DNA of 64,000 nucleotides. Source: Hymenolepis diminuta. Its lineage: Eukaryota; Platyhelminthes; Cestoda; Cyclophyllidea; Hymenolepididae. Below are positions 24,475 through 35,800 of this stretch, one piece after another; within the stretch, counting starts at the first letter, position 1; the number at the start of each line of letters is the position of its first letter. The notes under the pieces were generated by a model. That model saw nothing but the letters and a program-made list of their open reading frames with translations. It was not told where the DNA came from and did not search any database. The translations under genes were made by a program, and so were the position numbers. The DNA is taken from assembly GCA_900708905.1 (NCBI GenBank), contig CAADRB010000001.1, forward strand, positions 6,411,876 to 6,475,875. The letters run 5' to 3'.

Positions 24475-25700
24475 CTACTTTCGATACTTTCTCTTGGTGT
24501 GAAGAACAGGTTTAGCAAGAATGATTTCCTCGAGTTCTTTGCATTTGTCATTCACAAGTGTCGATTGCTTAGAACGGGAAGTGAATTTTGGTTTAGCTAG
24601 AATGTGAGTACTCTGACCAATATATTTTAGAGACTTGATCTTGATGGACGATTAATGAGTTCTGGAGGAGGCAAAGTACAACAACCTTCTTTATGTCCCT
24701 TTAGGCAGCATATTTGCTTTCTCTGGTGATATAGCAGACAGGATGCTGGAACTGACTGCTGTTTGCGTACGGTAGGCTTGGAGACGACTTTAGTCATAGA
24801 AGATTCCATAGAGTGTGAGAGACAAATTATTTTTACACTATCTCCGTCTGGTAGATGCGATATCATGTTATTTTTGGCCGCCTCAACAGGATTTACAGTA
24901 GGAAATACCTTGGGAGAGACAGGTCCAACCGGACATTGAATAGAATTTGTAGAAGAATTTACAGAAACATTGGTTTTGGATGTGTTAGAAATATCAGGCG
25001 GCATTTCAGTCTCAATTTTGTAGAAAAATCTTCGCTTCTGTTGATAGGCTCTCAAACATCCTGTAAAGAATTGAGCAATTTACAGTTTATCGAGAAATCG
25101 GAGACCTTTTTGCTTTAGGCGTTATGGAACCGTCAGAGATGGTAAATAATATGTGCTCGCCACTTGTTATAACTTGATCAGCCTCCCAAATAGCCACAAA
25201 AGTCAGAACCCATTAATAACACAAAATTATCATATTTATTAAAAAACGAAAGAGTATTTGTATTAAAGCATTTCTTTTGGAGGTGATTGGGAACTGTGAC
25301 GTTTATACGCTCATACGTGGATCTTAGATACTGTTATCCAAATTTTATCGGTCTAAATCGCGAGAAGTTAATGATGTTGTGGACGAGAGTATTTGGCTAC
25401 AAGTTATCCAAGAGGCTGTAACTTCTTTTCTGTGCCATCACTTTTCTTCTTTCTAGCCGTCATCACCTCACAACAAGATGGAGATAAGAGAAAGCGATAT
25501 CTTGACTAACTTTTTTGAATGTACCGAGATAGCTCAGAAGTTTGAAAGAGCAAGGTCGAAGTGACGTGATGTGTGGGTCTAGTGAGGAGTCTTTATAATT
25601 AGAAATTGAAGAAAACCAAATTGGGTTAGACGACGGCAAACGCTGGATCAGCCAAGACATACTGACTCGACTAGTGACCACCTGATCGCTGTTCATGAGT
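24475..25700 (-). CDS. Putative CUB-like multi-exon gene, structure unresolved and possibly broken
   Basis: Several minus-strand open segments look coding. The last is 24596-24475 (ends AKPVLHTKRKYRK, stop), joined through a 38-nt GT..AG intron to 24635 and upstream (through about 25050-25060; Ser/Thr/Pro-rich, with RKQICCLKGHKEGCC). Upstream are two overlapping frames: 25333-25181 (contains YDNFVLLMGSDFCGYLGG) and about 25200-25090 (contains DQVITSGEHILFTISDGSIT). Read in succession they resemble the second half of a CUB domain (YD.V...G..FCG...P..I.SSG..L.I.F.SDGS). They are in different frames with no room for an intron between them. A further open segment (25696-25463) could join 25425 downwards through a 37-nt intron. 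The CUB call is by eye. Either the assembly has an indel here or the gene has decayed. An AATAAA lies on the minus strand near 25240. Confidence 0.4.
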
Positions 25701-26097
25701 GAAGTGTAAGGTCGTGCTTACTCATAGTGGAGAAATATTTGGGAAATATGGGAGAGAAGTTTCATGAAGTAACTTATGAAATACATAAATGTAGAAACTA
25801 ATGTTGGACGAGATCACTACAACTGAAATTTGCGACGTCTGGTAAAAAGATGATAGCAATAAAATAAACTTCATAAAAATTTAAACACAAATGATGTTAA
25901 CTACTATAAAAAAGCACTAGAAAAAATCTTCAATATGTTCATTGAGTCTGTGCTTTATATTATTCATCAACTATTATCTATCGAAATTTGGATGTTACAG
26001 ATTCACAGGCTTTAAAGTAGTGCCCGACAGATGATACTAACAGATACTTGTCGAATGTAGATAGAATAAATAATGACAAAACACATTAATACATTCG

Positions 26098-26513
26098 TTA
26101 AAGATTTGTGGCAGAAGAAATTAAAAGTAAATGCCAAATAAACATCTGATTTTTACTTTTGAATTTAAATATGAAATTCATTCTTCCTACCACCACGCAT
26201 GTCGCTATATCAATTCGGCGGTGGACAGTAGTATAGTAGTTTAGGTTTGTGACGTCATCCACATCCAATTTAAAATGTCCCTTTGTAATGATTGGCAGTT
26301 GTGATGAATAGGATTCTGTAGTTGACATCTTGTTAATTCATAGAATATATCAATACGAAGGTTATGGGGATAAAAACCAAATAAATCCAAAAGGTGAAGG
26401 AGTCCCCATAAACTTCTAAAAAATTTAATTTTCGAGCAATATTGATTAAATTCGTTTTGAAGAAAAAGAGTGATACTTATGTTTGCGTGTTCGCTTGAAC
26501 TGCTTTCAAGCAT
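26098..26513 (-). CDS. Possible further exon(s) of the CUB-like gene
   Basis: Two overlapping minus-strand frames lie here. One reads MSTTESYSSQLPIITKGHFK onward to a possible donor (gtaggaag) near 26190. The other, just upstream, contains a hydrophobic run WIYLVFIPITFVLIY that could be a membrane segment. Whether these belong to the gene at 24475-25700 cannot be settled from sequence alone, and both may be chance. Confidence 0.15.
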
Positions 26514-26882
26514 CTTAGTTTGAAATAACTTAGTTTTTACCTGTAAAATATCAATGATGCGTTGATTACAAGATTACCGATTCTCACGCTCCCCCTCGTT
26601 CCTAGTCTTTTTTCTTCTTCCTCTCTTTCTCTATTTTCCTTCGTCGTGTTTTCCATTAGTGTTCTCCATTTTCCTCCCTCATTTTTTTATCATTTCTGTT
26701 TTACTCTCGATTCTTTTTTTCTGGATCTCTGAAAACTAGTTGTCTACTGTTGGCTGAAATCTGCTACTCATGGTCCAACAAAACAGCTACTCAAAAGATT
26801 GATTCCTTATTAGAAAGTTGTTGATTATAAAGTATTTATAAATTTCGGTGTTGGTCAATGCATGAATTGGAGTTCACAGTAT

Positions 26883-27212
26883 TGTTATAACGTTATGGTC
26901 TAGCGGGGGCCACATCGATCGAATAGATGGAATAAGTCAAGCCACTCATTTTGCCAGATCAGTTCGGACGTGGCAGGTAAGCTACTCCAACTTATTAATT
27001 TGTAAATTAGGTTTATATACAAAGCATTTCTTTATTAGATGTCAGTCATGTCTTGTCGTCGGAGTTTCGGCGTAATGATCGACAACCGTTTGGATATATA
27101 TGTGCAAGCATACAAACACACAAACACACAGTGGGACATTGTATAGGAGATCTTATCTCTAGTCAACTATTTCTAATCGCAAGGTGTTGACAGACATCTG
27201 CTGGCTATAGCA
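26883..27212 (+). mobile_element. Solo-LTR-like element, family L1, copy 2 (uninterrupted)
   Basis: 330 bp from TGTTATAACG to GGCTATAGCA, flanked by AGTAT (26878-26882) and AGTGT (27213-27217), which match at four of five positions. A TATA-like GTTTATATAC lies internally near 27012. The opening TGTTATAACG resembles that of family L2 (TGCTATAACG), suggesting related elements. No open frame is present. The site where L2 landed in copy 1 is intact here (27137-27141). Confidence 0.75.
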
Positions 27213-30000
27213 AGTGTTAAGCTACTAACTGTGAAATCCATACCGCCAAATAACCGGCTCCACATTGTCCCAAAGACTGAAACATGCCCTAACACTTCTA
27301 TTCAAGTTGGGCCGAAAAAGAGTTAGATTTGAGTTTCCTTTTTAGATATTTTTAATATAACATGAACAAAGAGAAGTTTCTAGAACATACCACGTCATAA
27401 TTGCAAGATTGAATATGGATATTCTTCATTCGTGAGACACCTCTAATATTATTAATAGCACAAAAATTTACTACGTACTCAATCACCTCCACATTGCAAT
27501 GGAATTCATCAAGTTTTCCATTCAATATATATATATATTTATTTATTTAAATGATTGAAATGGAGTTTACTCATAATAGACTGATGATAAAATATTCAGA
27601 GATTCCTAGTCAAATAGATAATATTCTCTTCTGAACGCTTGGATTTAATTCAAACACATTAAATTGGCAATTTTATTTGTATACCAAATGTCAGATTTGA
27701 CTTCACATGAAATATTGTCTTTCTAAAATACATAACCGATAATAAAGTAAAATATCAAATATTGAATGCAAAATTTTCCTTCTTAGTGATATTTTGAAAT
27801 TGATTTGATGTTAAACGTAGGATATTTCCCTCGTTTTGTCATTATTCATATGAATATTTTCCCTTTACGTACAATACTGCCACATGTTGGTGGGACACTT
27901 TTCCATTAATTTTTTATGACTTTATCCATCGATCATACAAGAAGGCGTTAAGACGTAGGTAATAAGGAAAAAGATAGATATAAAATGTATATCCCGTTAT
28001 TCATGAAATTATCCTGATATACAGTAGCGTGTTTATTGACAATATATGGAAAAATCGTCAGTTTAACTTTTTAGAACATAATTAATAATATGGTAGTTAT
28101 GATAAACTCAATGAATAATTGGGCATCATGTTAAAACAAATTTTTTCTAGGTGAGAGCATACAAAACTTCTTATTTATATGTAAATCATGTTATTTTCCT
28201 TAAACGATCTGAAAGACAGTACGAAATAACTTTCGGGTTGATTATCGTCTATTGATTTTGCTTTTTTATGGCCTCTTATGCTCGATATGTAAATATTTCC
28301 TCATCCAAGTTAAAATTGCCCTTCCGTGATGAAGAAAGAATGGTAGTCAATTTTCGAAACAGTTACTGATTTTCAACACGTGTCTTTAATTATTTAAAAA
28401 TATTTTTTAAACGCCATATTTTTGTCAAAACTTATTAAAAATTACTTTAATTATAATATTTTTAATTTTGTTTAAGTTATTATATGGGTTATTCTCTAGG
28501 TCATGATGGGCATTCGTTAGTTTGTCAATGTCCGTAGGGGTCGGTTGTTATTCTCACAATATTGCTGGTAAGATTTCGTGTGTATCATATTATGTACCTG
28601 CAATTATTCATATATTTGAAGTATGATTTTACTCATAATATTCATTTACTCGGTGTAATTTCTGTTTTTTTTCTAATTTTATTAATGCCATTTGTCCGTT
28701 CGTTAACGATTCATCATAATTTATCCTTCAAATGCCTCTGCATACTTAATGGTAGAAATCATAGATAAATAGCAGGTTTTAATGTCTGAATGGATTTCTA
28801 TTAAAGTATGATCGTCATGAGTTATTTATTGTCTTGTAATAGTTATCCTATAGCAGTTACTAGTTGTCTTATTTCAGGATTTTTAATTCTTTTCATGTAG
28901 ACACATTCAGATGCTTGCAGTAAATGAATAGATTATAATAGTATGTTCTTTTGTTTACTTTCGCTTTAGGGATTACCTGCTCCGTTTGTTTACATTACTC
29001 GGAGTTTCTATCTACCTATTTCGATACTTTTAGCATTTATGTATCGGTATTTTGTGACAATTAAGTTTTCGGCTTATATTTAATGTCGCTTCCATCCTAT
29101 CACCTTCGCTTGCATTTATGTGGCGCTTAATTTCAGTTCATGACTCACTCGCAGTCAATCAGCTTTACTTATCGTCACCCGATGTGCCCCGTGTGTTTAT
29201 TTTAAGTTAATTGGGGGTCATTTTAGGTCATCGGATTTGTCTCAACAAATATGAATCCCGTTCGAACTTTATGATTATTATTATTTAGACTACAATCTCA
29301 TAAAGAAGAGCACTTACGCTTGGGCGTTTATGCCGTCCAGAATACTGAAAATGGTTTAACTGACCAAAGTTGGACTGCTTTTTCTGCAGGAAGTCTATTA
29401 AATGATGGCAAAACTTTGAGATCTCCGTTCTTTGGTTCTAATGTCATTTTATGCATTTAAATTTCGGCAGTCCTTTTTTCCTGGTTATCTAAAAGCTAAA
29501 ATAGTGTAATTTTGAAAGATAGTTGGGAGTCTTTTATGGTTAAACGCCGAAATTTTACAATACTTCTGCATATATTGTGGAACGGTTTTTCACTTGTAGT
29601 AATTGGTTGCATACACTTGGTCTTGAGTACCCATTTTGTGGTGGTTATTGCGTCGAGTTCTCATTAGAAGCTTCATCTCTGTTTCTCCCGGATTCATCCA
29701 CTTAGCGGTAATTACTGCCGAAACGAGGGCGTATAATTCACTGATGGAGCATTAATTATAGTTAACCTCTCACACATCGAATTATTTCACATCAGTTGGT
29801 TTAAGTTAGCAGAGAATTAGTCTAACTGATTTTTTAACTTATTTTCGTACTTTTGACAAGAAACTGCACTGCGATCTTTCTCTATGATGTACTGTGGGTT
29901 CGTCCTTTCTAAATACTCTTTCGTATAAAGTTACTACGTCTTTTCTAAAGGAACTTAGAAATTATTATCTTTCAATATGTAGTGATAATGTAGAGGTCAA

Positions 30001-30095
30001 AATGCACGTCGACTAAATCAGAGGTCACATTCGGTGGTTAATTCTGGTCAAAAGAGAGGTTGCAGAATATGAGCTTCCCGCGAGAGCGACCCCGA
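30001..30095 (+). repeat. Internally deleted SINE copy
   Basis: The head remnant (GCACGTCGACTAAATCAGAG, then GTCACATTCGGT) is joined directly to the body (GGTTAATTCTGGTCAAAAGA, then AGCTTCCCG). The block between box B and ATTGGTTAAT is missing. Confidence 0.65.
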
Positions 30096-30759
30096 ATCAA
30101 TTGTAAGAAGTGTTATTGACACTTAACATGAGTAGAGGGTGTGCACCTTGGAAAGTTTCTCCTTTATTGGGCTTGCGGGCTTCCGTCTAGTAACACATCA
30201 ATCCGAGAATTTATGGTATTGTCTTTACTTGCTCTTTTGCCCTTCGAGATTCAGAATTCTCTATTTACTTTATTGGTGAGGTCTTTTGTTACAATCTGTC
30301 CCTTACTCTCCGTGTTGTGCTATTTTTCTCAACGCCCTTTAGTAAGTGAGAGAAAAATTGAGAATGTCGTCTCAAATTGTGTCGCCGTTACATCATTACA
30401 CGTGTGTTATGTTGTTGGTGTAATAGGTAACCAGTTATTTATCTACTTATGAAACATTTGTTTGAGGCGTACTTGCTGGTTGACGGTAGAAATACCTACT
30501 ATTCTCAATAACATCTAGAGGCTTTATATACGTATAGATGTAGTCATTTGAGTTTTTATTTGAAAATTCCGTATTGGTAAAACTCTTCGTTGTTAGCTTA
30601 GAAGGCACTTCAAATTTTTGAAAGTCACTTTCACTCACCCATTCGGCAGTGCCTTTGCATGAAGCTTCTCTGTCGAAGAGTGGTTATCAAATTCCTCAAG
30701 CTCATGAAGGAAGGTATTAAGAACATTTGACTTGGGTAGAGAGAGAGGGATGGTGAAGT

Positions 30760-30893
30760 CTCTGTTATGAGGCACTCACATTCTACCAACTTGTTGACCG
30801 GAATTAATCTATATGGTTTACCATCTACGTCATTGGGTGTTCACTGATGGACATTGGCCTCGTGACTACTGACCTGGCAGACGTGCGCACTGG
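30760..30893 (-). repeat. tRNA-derived SINE copy
   Basis: The reverse strand shows AGTGCGCACGTCTGCCAGGT, AGTAGTCACGAGGCCAATGT, a box B region, CATCAGTGAACACCCAATGA, and distally GGTAGAATGTGAGTGCC. The plus strand lists these in reverse order. It is degraded but spans head to body. Confidence 0.7.
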
Positions 30894-31869
30894 CCTTTCT
30901 TATTCATATTATAACAAATTTACTATTTGATAGCTCTCAGTATAATATTTCCTGAGGGTTGGAGGAAGAAATTTGGGATATGTCAGTCTTAAGATCAATA
31001 TTGCTGCATTGATTTAGTTGCGATTAGTTGCACTGTTTGTCCTTGAGATTTTTTGAGCGGGCTTTCAAGATAGATAGATGAAAATTGTATTTGATATTGG
31101 TTTTCATGGAGCGAAAGTTTGCATTCACTGGCACTTTCTGAATCTTCAAAAATGCGTATGATCGGCTGAAGAAAGATTGATGAAGACCATGTTTAAAAGA
31201 TTGAGTAATAACACTAATGCCATTTTTAAAGCCACAGAGCTGTAAGCTAATTTAAGTTAACGAGATTTGATTGGTTATGGTTAGTCCTTAATACCAGAAG
31301 TGGAAATTAGTTAAGTCCTTATGCTTGTTTATGGCATTTAGAGCCAAGAAAAGTCTATATAATCATTCTATTATTGACAAACCTTAACTAGTTAGCAAGA
31401 TTGATCACATTTCTCGGCTGGTCTAGATTAAATTCTAATTGGAGTTTTCTGGTGAAACTGGTGTGCACAAATTATTTATCTTTTGTTGTTGTGTTTGCAA
31501 CATTTAATTATAATTTGACCCGATTTTACGATTTACTATTTCAGGTTAAGTTCAGTTTAAGGTCACAAATTTCTCTGTTCGGCTGAAAATATTGATAGTG
31601 GTGATTATTTAAGTGTCCTTAATTTCCAAGGTAACGTCTGGGGTTAAATATCCTCTTGATGTTAGAAGAAAAGAACCTTCTAAAAATTTTGATTTCGTCT
31701 ACATGCACTGTATATCTGGGGCAATGACTTAATAGCCATTAATGAGAATGACCAAGTCCTTTTTGAAGTTTCTTAACAAGGAGGTCCTAGGATTTCTTCT
31801 GTCCGAGATAAGAGTTGAAGAGTGCTTCCCTTGAATAGTGAAATTGATATTCATCAGTGTACATCGAGT

Positions 31870-31940
31870 TATGTGGATGGCAACTGTACAGGCCAATTCT
31901 GGTCAACAAAAGGGGCGGTAGAATTCATCACTTGCACTTG
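31870..31940 (+). repeat. SINE body fragment
   Basis: GGATGGCAACTGTACAGGCC, AATTCTGGTCAACAAAAGGG and GCGGTAGAATTCATCA correspond to the SINE body after box B. The head is missing. Confidence 0.55.
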
Positions 31941-32340
31941 TTTTAATGAATTTGGGAAAGTTATTTTTAAGAATCATGTTATTTAAAACTTTGTATTAGT
32001 GGTCGAGCGAATATGGAACCAAAATCCATCGATCCGTTTCAAACTATTTAAATGTGATTAATGAAAATTTCTCATTTAGAAAGTCTCTAAGGCGTTTAAA
32101 TGCACTTTTGTGCGGAAATGAGTATGGAAATTTTTAGTTTTAATTGCATTCACTTCATGTTCATTTGTACTTTGAACAATCAGATCGATTAACTTAGTAC
32201 GTCTTATATGGGAGTTAAGCATAGGGGTCTGGAAGTTTAGATTTTAGTTCTGTATAAAGATTCGAGTACTTTTTTCTGGCATCTGAGAAGTAATTTAAGT
32301 TTTTTTTTACATTTGATGCTCTGATTTAATATGACTTTTA

Positions 32341-32531
32341 TGCGTCAGTGGCGCAACAATTAACATGTTCCTCTGCTAAGACAGAGGTCACGAGGGTCAA
32401 CGCCTCCAGTGTTTACGGAATGGTCAACGGCACTGGGTGTGGATAAAAGAGGGATGGTAGACTTCGAATTTTCCACTAGGAAGATTGCAATGCAAAGTGA
32501 GTGTCAGAAAACCTATCCTAAATGGGGTTCA
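32341..32531 (+). repeat. Near full-length tRNA-derived SINE
   Basis: Starts GCGTCAGTGGCGCAACAATT. TGGCGCAACAA approximates the RNA polymerase III box A (TRGYNNANNNG), and a degraded box B (AGGGTCAACGCC) follows about 50 bases on. The body contains GTTTACGGAATGGTCAACGG and GGGATGGTAGACTTCGAATT. The tail ends CCTATCCTAAATGGGGTTC, the family's conserved 3' block. The head-to-tail length is about 190 bases. It lies 350 bases before the first recognised LMX1 exon. Confidence 0.85.
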
Positions 32532-32879
32532 AATAAGACTTGTATAATTAGAGTCGTGTACTGAGCGAGATTTTTAGGTATCGGTGATTTTCATTAGGTC
32601 ATTTGAGAAGCCATTAGAATTTACGCATATATCGAATTATCTGATTTCTTAAAAATTTCGATTACATAGGGATGTAAGTAGTGGCAATTTGTAAACCTAC
32701 AAATTTAGGGAGTAACGGAGAGGGTAAGTGTTTGGGTACTTGATCTTTGGGTCGGTAATTGTAGTTGTTTTGAGACGTTTCTGCAGTCTTCTGCTCTCTG
32801 ATTACGTATTTCACGTCCCGATCATAAATTATTTAAAACAAGTGACTATATGTATTTTATATGGTGATTTTATTTGCAG

Positions 32880-35800
32880 ACAAAGTGACGGCCTATCATC
32901 CAACACGTGCATCAATCCCCACCTCCGCCGAGGCTGCTGCTGCCAATAGGCATGGAGTGGGGAATAGCCTTCCCCTTTGTACCCAGTGTCGCCTTCCCGT
33001 AGAGGACAAGTACATGGTGCGGGTCCGAGGACGCTCCTTGCACGCCAATTGCGCTGTCTGCTCTATCTGCAACTGCAGCCTCAATGAATTCTGCTTCATC
33101 ATGGAGGGCCGTCTCATCTGTCGACAGGACTACATCCGGTGAGAAAACTTAAATCAGTAGGCTATTCAGTAGTATATAATGGCCGTAATTCACATAGTAC
33201 TTCATTATACGGGCTCAGAAGAGTTATCCGGGATTAAACTTATAAGATTAGTTGTTCATATCTCTTTATTAAAAAGAGACATTGTATGCATTTTATTTCA
33301 ACAGGTGATCCACAGCTACTGCAGAGGAAATAGGCCATTCAAATCAAAAATTTGTTTGGCTTCTTGATCGATTTGTCTTAGTCATGAATTTGTGCAAGCT
33401 TTCTTCTTTGTTCTCCTTCGTATATGATGAATCATTGGAAGCTTTAGGATAAGAGAATGGGAAGAATTCATAGAAGTCCAAAAGGGGAAGTCTCATTTAA
33501 GCTTTCCTTGGGATTTTCCAGAGTAATCCACTAAGCTAACTCTACATATCATGGCTTTATGTGAGTGTAATTCGAAGATCAGTCTTCTTGCGATATTAAT
33601 GAGAGTCTTAAATCTAGTATTATCGTCACAAGAGCGATCTCATTATTGTTACCCATATATGAGCAAGAACAGTTACTTATCGGGGTAAGGTATCGAAACA
33701 CGGCGAACTACACAACAGTCCAATAGGAGGAAAAATTGATTAGAAGCAAAGAATAAAGTTAGGGCATCGAAAGAGTCTCGCTCTATTTGATTCCAGTGAA
33801 TTTGATTCTACCTTTTACTTAATTAATATGGTTCATATCCTAATTTTTCAAAGTTTAAATGTCAAGATTTGACCCCTAAGATTTCTGAGTGAGGTCATGT
33901 GCGCGATCATACTACAATTTCTGTACAGGTACTGGTGCATCGAATGGTAGCCATTCGATCTGAAGGTCATTTAACGTGTCGATTTTAAAAAAGTAAATTG
34001 ACTGTGTTTGAGTATGAAACTACATGTTAAAATAACATGATTAGATAACCGCACGGGTGCGTTATAAAAAAAATAAATTACAGAGAGGGCTTACACAGGT
34101 ACAGCTTAAAACTTTTAGCTATTCCATCTCCTCTATGTTACAACTGTAAGTTGCTGAGTATCAGACTAAATCATTTTGCCCTAACCGCCGAAAGAAAAAT
34201 TGATTGATGTGGCAAGACTGATTATCCCGATTAAAAGTCAGTCACAATAAGCACCGAATATCGGATCATGAAGTTTGAATTTTTGAATGTAAGCCACCTA
34301 TTTATTAAGTATTTTACAACAGTAATCAGAAAATCGAATGGAGACTCTTTGAAACCTCGACGGTGCTCTCTGTGCATCTCTTTGATCTCCTTCCCCGAAC
34401 AGAAAAGCTGATGTAAATAGTATAATTAGGTATCTTTTAATTTTTTTGATAAACTACTCTTTTAATGTCAAACAGAACGCACGATAACCGCAATACGCAG
34501 CAAAATTGAATAATTTATGTTTGTAATGATTTGTACGTTACTTAACGATTTTGAATCCCCATATGCATTGACCTATCTGTTCTGACCTTGTTGGTTGACC
34601 TCTCCCGGTTAATGGGGAGTGTAATTATGACTAGGAATCTTCGTCTACCTTGTGGTCCTCTTTGGGTCATCTCGAACAAGTCAGTTCTACAATTTATTCA
34701 CTTATTTTTAATTTGGTTTGCTCCGTTTGTTGAATTCATCCAGCTAGTAGAATTTATTTTAAAGGTTAAAGAACTCTACTGTTGTTGCGTTTTCTGGGAA
34801 ATATTCGTTAGTAGTTTGTCCTTTATCTCTTTTAAGAGCACCAAAGTCCTTTTATTACGTTCTCGATCTTATAGTTAAATATATTTCCTGCCTCACTAAC
34901 CATTATCGGTACATGGTTTTATTTTATTTATAAAGTTAACGTACATTGCATCAGTCGAACAAGCTAATCTAGCGCGCTCTGTTAAACTAAAATCATGTTA
35001 GTATTATCTTGCTATCTTGGCCATTAGAGGAAAGAACCTCACTAGCTTATAGCAACTAACGGCTCCATAATTCCTACGATGGAAATGTCGCTGTCACCCC
35101 AACTTTAGAATTTGATAAGTTCGCGAGTACCCTTTCTTTCGTCATCAGATGAATTTGAACTGTGAAGTTAAGGAAATATAATTTTACCCACCTTCCTTGA
35201 AGACAAATCACCAACCCGACGCTCTGAAAATGTAAAGGGATGTCGTTTTTAATGACAAAGAGGTTCCGACCACAACTGAAATTGTGCGAAAATCTTTATN
35301 NNNNNNNNNNNNNNNNNNNNNNNNNNNNNNNNNNNNNNNNNNNNNNNNNNNNNCAGATTTGTCTTTCATTTCCCCTCACTGTTGTTTTGGAAACTATGTA
35401 CTTCAAGTCTAAATTGTGTCATAAATACGAAATTTAGTGTAAATTGACCGAATGAAATAACTAAAAGTCGGGCGCGCTGTACCATAGCTATATGGACTTT
35501 AATTTGGGGAAGGTGGAGATAATTTGGTCTATGGAATCAAGGATTTGTCTCTTGTTTATTACTCAGTTCAAATTGTTGCATTCTCCAAGCCTACTAACAG
35601 GATTACTCGCGACACTTGACTGGAGTAGAAAGGAGATATCCTGGACGTAATCTTACGAGACACTCAACTTCTACCATCCCTCTTTTTGGTCATAATTAAC
35701 CAATAGAGTTGGCCACTCGCATCACTGGATGTGTACCGACAGGCAATGATCTCGTAAACTCTGACTTGGCAGACGCCCACGTTGACTACTGCGCCACCGG

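Larger units (their letters stand above)
26514..32879. other. Repeat-rich stretch upstream of LMX1
   Basis: No coding exon was recognised. The LMX1 gene starting at 32880 opens with a splice acceptor and no start codon, so its first exon(s) and promoter should lie here or further upstream. A strong donor-like GTAAGT occurs at 32723, but no open frame with an ATG leads into it. The stretch holds one L1 element (26883-27212), SINE pieces at 30001-30095, 30760-30893, 31870-31940 and 32341-32531, and short AT tracts such as the TATATATATA run near 27525. Confidence 0.5.

Noticed and set aside
27121..27130. CRISPR-like or tandem repeat (ACACAAACACACA)
   Set aside because: A short simple-sequence run inside the L1 element; there is no regular repeat-spacer spacing anywhere in the window.
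32341..32415. tRNA gene
   Set aside because: Box A and B resemble a tRNA, but box B is degraded, no acceptor-stem pairing is evident and the unit continues into a shared SINE body found many times in the window.
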